Below are positions 6,362 through 9,992 of a stretch of DNA of 9,992 nt, one piece after another. The notes under the pieces were generated by a model. The model worked only from the letters and a program-made list of their open reading frames with translations, had not been told where the DNA came from and made no database searches. The translations under genes were made by a program, and so were the position numbers. Positions within the stretch are counted from its first letter, which is position 1. Each line of letters begins with the position of its first letter. Source of the DNA: Actinomycetota bacterium (lineage in GTDB: Bacteria; Actinomycetota; Acidimicrobiia; Acidimicrobiales; Acidimicrobiaceae). The stretch is from positions 1 to 9,992 of the forward strand of contig SIRY01000055.1 in the NCBI GenBank assembly GCA_004366215.1. Direction: 5' to 3'.

Positions 6362-6606
6362 TGCACGAGAACGACGATCGAGCAGATGAGCTCGACGCAC
6401 CGGTGGTCGGCGACGAGGAGCCCGGCGCGGCGGCACAGACCCCACCGTCTCCACAGCGCCGTCGCCAGCGGCGCCCGAGCGCGCCGGCGCAGGAGTCGCC
6501 CCAGCCTGAGCCCGCGCGCGCTGACCGCGCGGGCGGGACCCCAGAGCCGCCAGCGCACCCCGCGCCGTTGCGTCGGCACAGCGCTCGGCGCGTGTGGCCG
6601 GACTAG
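6361..6606 (+). CDS. Small disordered Pro/Arg-rich protein with C-terminal Trp; McdB-like candidate
   Basis: I do not recognise this 81-residue protein by direct similarity. It is clearly a gene: an ATG coupled to the acRAF stop (TGATG), a strong AAGGAGG, and a stop followed 15 nt later by cbbQ. The first 20 residues are acidic (9 D/E). The middle is Pro-rich (16 Pro overall) with an RRRQRR cluster at 33-38. The C-terminus is basic (RRHSARR, 71-77). There is no Cys, Phe, Tyr or Ile, so the chain should be disordered. The only aromatic is W79, third from the end. McdB proteins, which position carboxysomes with the ParA-like McdA, are disordered, poorly conserved and marked by a C-terminal Trp, and are often encoded in cso operons. 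McdB is therefore my lead hypothesis; no mcdA is visible. An unrelated disordered accessory factor is the alternative. Confidence 0.8.
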   Translation: MHENDDRADELDAPVVGDEEPGAAAQTPPSPQRRRQRRPSAPAQESPQPEPARADRAGGTPEPPAHPAPLRRHSARRVWPD

Positions 6607-6621
6607 GAGAGGACACGATCG

Positions 6622-7428
6622 ATGGTCATGACCGAGGTGGAGCAGTACCTCCTCACAGAGGAGCCGTACTACCGACCGGTCGGCAACGAAGTCGAGCTCT
6701 TTGAAGCGGCCTACGAGGCTCGCATGCCACTCATCCTCAAGGGTCCGACGGGGTCAGGCAAGACTCGGTTCGTCGAGTACATGGCCTGGCGCCTTGGCAA
6801 GGCGCTCATCACCGTCGCGTGCAACGAGGACATGACCGCCTCGGACCTCGTGGGGCGTTTCCTCCTCGACGCGGCGGGGACGCGGTGGCAAGACGGACCG
6901 CTCACGACGGCGGCGCGCTACGGGGCGATCTGCTACCTCGACGAGGTCGTCGAGGCACGCCAAGACACGACGGTGGTGATCCACGCCCTCACCGACGCAC
7001 GTCGCATGCTCCCGCTCGATCGCAAGGGAGAGCTCGTGCGGGCACACCCAGACTTCTTGCTCGTGCTCTCCTACAACCCTGGGTACCAGAGCGTGCTCAA
7101 GGACCTCAAGCAGTCTACGAAGCAGCGCTTTGGTGCGCTCGACTTTACGTACCCCGACCACGACGTCGAAGTCGAGATCGTTGCCCACGAGAGCGGCGTC
7201 GACGCGGCGACGGCTGACCGACTCGTCGCGATCGCCGCTCGAGCGCGGAACCTCAAAGGCCACGGGCTCGACGAAGGCATCTCGACGCGCATGCTGATCC
7301 ACGCGGCGCGTCTCGTCGTCCGGGGCGTCGACCCGACGACCGCCTGCCAGGTCGCGCTCGTCGCTCCGATCACCGACGACCCGGACATGCGCGACGCGCT
7401 CAAGGCAGCGGTCGCTGCCTCGTTCTAG
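6622..7428 (+). CDS. cbbQ: Rubisco activase motor subunit CbbQ (MoxR-type AAA+ ATPase)
   Basis: Hexameric AAA+ ATPase that, with CbbO, remodels inhibited Rubisco to release sugar phosphates. The protein has 268 residues, normal length. Domains in order: Walker A GPTGSGKT (41-48), Walker B ICYLDEV (103-109, D107/E108), sensor 1 Asn in LSYNPGY (N152), arginine finger region STKQRF (R169), sensor 2 region GISTRML (R223), and the C-terminal helical lid. All ATPase motifs are intact. The start is ATG 6622; ATG 6628 in the same frame is possible. AGGAGAGG at 6605-6612 overlaps the stop of the small ORF and serves as ribosome binding site. It is followed after 32 nt by its partner cbbO. Confidence 0.97.
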   Translation: MVMTEVEQYLLTEEPYYRPVGNEVELFEAAYEARMPLILKGPTGSGKTRFVEYMAWRLGKALITVACNEDMTASDLVGRFLLDAAGTRWQDGPLTTAARYGAICYLDEVVEARQDTTVVIHALTDARRMLPLDRKGELVRAHPDFLLVLSYNPGYQSVLKDLKQSTKQRFGALDFTYPDHDVEVEIVAHESGVDAATADRLVAIAARARNLKGHGLDEGISTRMLIHAARLVVRGVDPTTACQVALVAPITDDPDMRDALKAAVAASF

Positions 7429-7460
7429 CCGGTGGTGTCGAGGGCGGGGCTCGCGGACGA

Positions 7461-8849
7461 ATGACGGTCGACCTTGAGGCCTACCGAGGCCTCGTGAGCG
7501 ATCTCGGCGACCAGGCAGAGCACGTCCTGCGAGCCGCGTGGAGCGAGGCGGTGCAGAGCTTTGGGCCGGCTGCGCTCGAGGTGACGTACCTCGGCGGCGC
7601 ACGGACCTTGGCGCGGTTGGGACGCACGAGTGCGCTTCCCGTCGCGTTCCTCCAGCACGCACCCGCTGTGGCGCGAGAGGTGGGCGACGCGTGCGTCGAG
7701 GCTCTCGTCGAAGCTGCGGTGCGCTTCTCCTCGAAGACGAGTCAAGCGGTGATCGAGAGGCTCATCGAGGTTGCTCCGATCGCGGCTACGCGGCTCGCGG
7801 ACTGCGACCTGTTTCGTGAGTTCTTATCGCTCATCGATGAGCTGCTCGGTCTGGCACCGCGCGGCGTGCGTCCCCTGCTCGACCGCCTCGAGGTGCTCCT
7901 GCGCGAGCTCACGGTGCGCGGCTTGCGGCGCTGGGCGCTGTGGGGGGCGAGGGCACACGCGTTCGACTTCGATGCCCAGGTTCGCTACTTCTCGCTCGAG
8001 GCTCAAGAAGCGCTCAGCATGTTGCAGCGGGAGCGAGTCGGCACGCTCCTCGTGGACGTGCAGCGCCGGCTCCTCATGTACCTGCGTGCGCTGTGGGGAC
8101 GCGACTTTCTCCTGCGCCCCCAAGGGCGTGACCTCGAGACCGGCGAGCAGGCCCGCCCACACCTCGAGGGGATCACGATCGCGGTCGCCGACGCGTACGA
8201 CGACTGGCACGCCACGGTCGACGGCGAGGATCGAGTCGCACGAGGACTCGAGCTCTACCGAGCTGCGGTTGCGCACGCGGCTGCGCACGCGGTCTTGTCG
8301 CGCGAGCGCTTCGTGGGCGTCGATCGACCTGCTGCTGAGCGTGCGCTCGTCGGCCTCGTAGAGGACGCCCGAATCGAGCACGCCGCGCGCAGCCGTTTCC
8401 CCGGCTTCGCTCGCCTGTGGGGTCAGTTCCACGTCGTCAGCGCTCGAGCCGGCGAGGACCCCGCGGCGCTCATGGCGCGACTCGCGAGGAGCTTGGCCGA
8501 GCCTTCCTACGCTGATCCTCACCCCTGGGTGCAGGCGGCTCGGTCGGTGGTCGAGCAGCGCGTCCTCGGTCGTGATGAGGACGTCGCTGCTGCAGTCGAC
8601 GCGGCGGTCGCCGAGCTCGTCGAGCTCGCGAGGTCGTACGGCGTGGCGCTCGAGGGTGCCGAGGCGCTCACGTGGCAGCCGATCTACCGCGATGACAACG
8701 CCTTCCTCTTCGTCGAGGAGGCGCACGCCGGTGTCGCAGACAGCGCCGTCGACGTCCGCCCACAGCAGCAGCGTCGGACGGTCAACGTCATGGAGATGGT
8801 CAACGCGGTCGACGTGCCGAACGCGGGTGACGACGCCGATGAGATCTGA
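7461..8849 (+). CDS. cbbO: Rubisco activase adaptor CbbO, N-terminal part (split gene)
   Basis: CbbO is the adaptor that sits on the CbbQ hexamer and recruits Rubisco. This ORF encodes 462 residues of its helical N-terminal region and linker and stops at TGA 8847-8849. The very next codon is ATG in the same reading frame, and the remainder of CbbO continues from it (8850-9818). Together the pieces give about 785 codons, close to intact CbbO. Visible features: a Leu/Arg-rich helical region (about 1-200), an RGLELYRAAVAHAAAH block similar to NorD/CbbO proteins, and the NVMEMVNAVDVPNAG linker before the stop. The ATG 7461 has only a weak GAGGG about 16 nt upstream, and no other in-frame start was seen, so translation may be coupled to cbbQ. 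Confidence 0.9.
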   Translation: MTVDLEAYRGLVSDLGDQAEHVLRAAWSEAVQSFGPAALEVTYLGGARTLARLGRTSALPVAFLQHAPAVAREVGDACVEALVEAAVRFSSKTSQAVIERLIEVAPIAATRLADCDLFREFLSLIDELLGLAPRGVRPLLDRLEVLLRELTVRGLRRWALWGARAHAFDFDAQVRYFSLEAQEALSMLQRERVGTLLVDVQRRLLMYLRALWGRDFLLRPQGRDLETGEQARPHLEGITIAVADAYDDWHATVDGEDRVARGLELYRAAVAHAAAHAVLSRERFVGVDRPAAERALVGLVEDARIEHAARSRFPGFARLWGQFHVVSARAGEDPAALMARLARSLAEPSYADPHPWVQAARSVVEQRVLGRDEDVAAAVDAAVAELVELARSYGVALEGAEALTWQPIYRDDNAFLFVEEAHAGVADSAVDVRPQQQRRTVNVMEMVNAVDVPNAGDDADEI

Positions 8850-8852
8850 ATG
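8847..8852 (+). other. In-frame TGA-ATG junction splitting cbbO
   Basis: TGA (8847-8849) is followed directly by ATG (8850-8852) with no change of frame. The coding signal is continuous across it: ...DDADEI, stop, MLTTEFFRDGEE.... One base change (for example TGG, Trp) would restore a single ORF. Other genes here (csoS2, csoSCA, csoS1) end in TGA, so TGA works as a normal stop in this genome. No good Shine-Dalgarno precedes the ATG (only GATGAG). Confidence 0.9.
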
Positions 8853-9818
8853 CTGACGACGGAGTTCTTCCGCGATGGGGAGGAGACGAGCATCAACGCT
8901 CAGGAGGGTGTCGAGCCACCAGCGGTCGAGTACCACTACCCAGAGTGGGACTACCAGCTCCAAGCGGAGCGTCCAGACTGGGTCACGGTCCTTGAAGTCG
9001 CCCCCGAGCGTGGGGATCCAAGGCTCATCACCGCGATCCTCCAGCGCGAGCGCCGCGTGCTCGGTCGACTGCGAGGTGTCGTCGAAGCGCTTACCCCAAC
9101 TGGCCTGCGACGCGTACGACGCCAAGAAGAGGGCGACGACGTCGACCTCGACGACGCCGTCGACGCCCTCGTCGACGCGAGGCTCGGGCGCGCTCCTGAC
9201 CTTCGCGTGATGGTCCAGACGCGCCGATCCGTGCGCGACATCGCGGTACTCCTGCTCGTCGACGTCTCAGCCTCGACGAGTGACCTCGTCGTCGGCACCG
9301 AGCTCAGCGTGCTCGAGCTCGCGCGCGACGCGACGGTGGTGCTCGCCGATGCGCTCGATCGCATCGGGGATCCGTTCGCGATCCACGGCTTTGACTCCAA
9401 CTCTCGCCACGCTGTCCAGTACCGCCGCTACAAGGACTTCGACGAACCGTGGGGCACGCGGGTACACGCTCGGCTTGCGGCGATGCGGGCCCAGCGTTCG
9501 ACGCGCATGGGAGCCGCGATTCGCCACGCAGGAGCGCTGCTCGCGACACGTCCGAACAGTCGGCGCCTCCTCCTCGTGCTCACCGACGGCGAGCCGAGCG
9601 ACAACGACGTACGAGACCCGCTCTACCTGCGCTTCGATGCCCGCCACGCCGTCGAGTCGGTCGGTCGACTCGGGGTCCACACCTTCTGCCTCAGCCTTGA
9701 CCCACGAGCTGACAGCTACGTCACCCAGATCTTCGGTCCCTACGGCGCGACGGTGCTCGACAACGTCGCGCGGCTGCCAGAGCGCCTACCGCTCCTCTAC
9801 GCCGCACTCACTCGGTGA
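8850..9818 (+). CDS. cbbO: CbbO C-terminal part with von Willebrand factor A domain (split gene)
   Basis: Encodes 322 residues: the conserved linker TEFFRDGEE-SINAQEG and HYPEWDYQ (29-36), then a VWA domain (about 130-322). The metal-ion-dependent adhesion site is intact: DVSAS (138-142), T218 in STRMGAAIRHAG, and TDGEP (245-249). In CbbO the VWA domain is the part proposed to contact Rubisco. The family C-terminus RLPERLPLLYAALTR is complete. The ATG at 8850 directly follows the upstream TGA, so if translated separately it would depend on re-initiation. Sequence quality and motif conservation argue against long-standing decay. It could be a genuine two-subunit CbbO, a recent nonsense mutation, readthrough, or a sequencing error. 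Confidence 0.93.
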   Translation: MLTTEFFRDGEETSINAQEGVEPPAVEYHYPEWDYQLQAERPDWVTVLEVAPERGDPRLITAILQRERRVLGRLRGVVEALTPTGLRRVRRQEEGDDVDLDDAVDALVDARLGRAPDLRVMVQTRRSVRDIAVLLLVDVSASTSDLVVGTELSVLELARDATVVLADALDRIGDPFAIHGFDSNSRHAVQYRRYKDFDEPWGTRVHARLAAMRAQRSTRMGAAIRHAGALLATRPNSRRLLLVLTDGEPSDNDVRDPLYLRFDARHAVESVGRLGVHTFCLSLDPRADSYVTQIFGPYGATVLDNVARLPERLPLLYAALTR

Positions 9819-9838
9819 CGCCACGGTCGGGAGCCGGC

Positions 9839-9898
9839 TACCAAAAACATAACATCAAGCTTATGTAAATGGCAACACACATTAGCGAATAAAAAGCG
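9839..9898. promoter_or_regulatory. AT-rich island at the operon end (possible promoter/operator)
   Basis: About 31% G+C over ~58 bases, against about two-thirds elsewhere. It contains an inverted repeat ACATAA (9847-9852) / TTATGT (9861-9866) with an 8-nt loop, so TAA-N8-TTA is present, a loose match to LysR/CbbR-type sites. On the minus strand the repeat is followed by a short T-run and could be a weak terminator; also on that strand TTGCCA lies 17 nt from TTATGT, a poor promoter match. I can see no open reading frame here. Confidence 0.35.
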
Positions 9899-9910
9899 GA
9901 ACTCGAGTTC
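9899..9910. repeat. 12-bp perfect palindrome
   Basis: GAACTCGAGTTC is its own reverse complement and directly follows the AT-rich island. It could be an operator site or chance. Confidence 0.4.
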
Positions 9911-9924
9911 TGGTCAGCTAGGGT

Positions 9925-9983
9925 GCTGCTAGGCAGCCTGGCGACAGGCTCGGAGCCTGCGCTCGAAGCACGAGGCCCGTGCT
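9925..9983. promoter_or_regulatory. Cluster of hairpins, some mutually exclusive
   Basis: AGCCTG (9935-9940), CAGGCT (9945-9950) and AGCCTG (9954-9959) let the middle segment pair with either neighbour: a GCGA-looped hairpin (GNRA type) or a CGG-looped one. GCTGC/GCAGC (9925-9937) competes with the first, and AGCACG/CGTGCT (9967-9983) forms a further stem. This could be a leader RNA or the start of a structured RNA cut off by the window end; no coding is visible in the 174 bases after cbbO. Confidence 0.35.
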
Positions 9984-9992
9984 CTCGGTCGC

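Noticed and set aside
8847..8849. Selenocysteine or UGA-as-Trp recoding in cbbO
   Set aside because: Other genes of the operon end at TGA, so a recoded genetic code is excluded. I saw only a short, weak stem downstream and know of no selenoprotein CbbO. Ordinary leaky readthrough stays possible and is listed in the findings.
7824..9125. Minus-strand ORF (433 codons) opposite cbbO
   Set aside because: It runs antisense across both cbbO pieces, has no recognisable domain and has shadow-type composition.
9819..9842. Rho-independent terminator right after cbbO
   Set aside because: AGCCGGCT is a short self-complementary stretch but no long stem plus T-run follows on the + strand.

Overview
The window holds most of an alpha-type (cso) carboxysome operon. 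All genes lie on the + strand and are tightly packed, with no break until about position 9818. It begins inside cbbL (form IA Rubisco large subunit, first ~158 residues missing) and runs cbbS, csoS2, csoSCA, csoS4 (one pentamer gene), csoS1 (one hexamer gene), a bacterioferritin-like gene, a carboxysomal PCD-like/acRAF gene, a small disordered ORF, cbbQ, and cbbO split in two by one in-frame TGA. The last ~175 bases are non-coding: an AT-rich island followed by GC-rich hairpins.

The organism is a GC-rich (about two-thirds G+C by eye) autotroph that fixes CO2 with carboxysomal Rubisco. Heavy use of CTC/GTC/GCG codons, frequent GTG starts and the compact operon would fit an Acidimicrobium-like actinobacterium. 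A GC-rich chemolithoautotrophic proteobacterium cannot be excluded, and this taxonomic guess is weak.

How the parts work together (family knowledge): CbbL and CbbS form Rubisco; acRAF helps Rubisco assemble; CsoS2 scaffolds Rubisco to the shell; CsoSCA is the carbonic anhydrase that makes CO2 inside the shell; CsoS1 hexamers tile the facets and CsoS4 pentamers cap the vertices; CbbQ (MoxR-type AAA+) and CbbO (VWA adaptor) form the motor that removes inhibitory sugar phosphates from Rubisco. Hairpins sit in the cbbL-cbbS, cbbS-csoS2 and csoS4-csoS1 gaps, where one would expect the very different subunit amounts to be set.

The system is unusually reduced. It has one csoS4 with mixed A/B character, one csoS1, and a 663-residue CsoS2 with five M-repeats and only one clear N-repeat. 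The most interesting candidates are the 81-residue Pro/Arg-rich ORF at 6361-6606, whose only aromatic residue is a Trp three residues from the C-terminus (the layout of the carboxysome-positioning protein McdB, with no McdA in view), and the exact in-frame split of CbbO between its N-terminal region and its VWA half.
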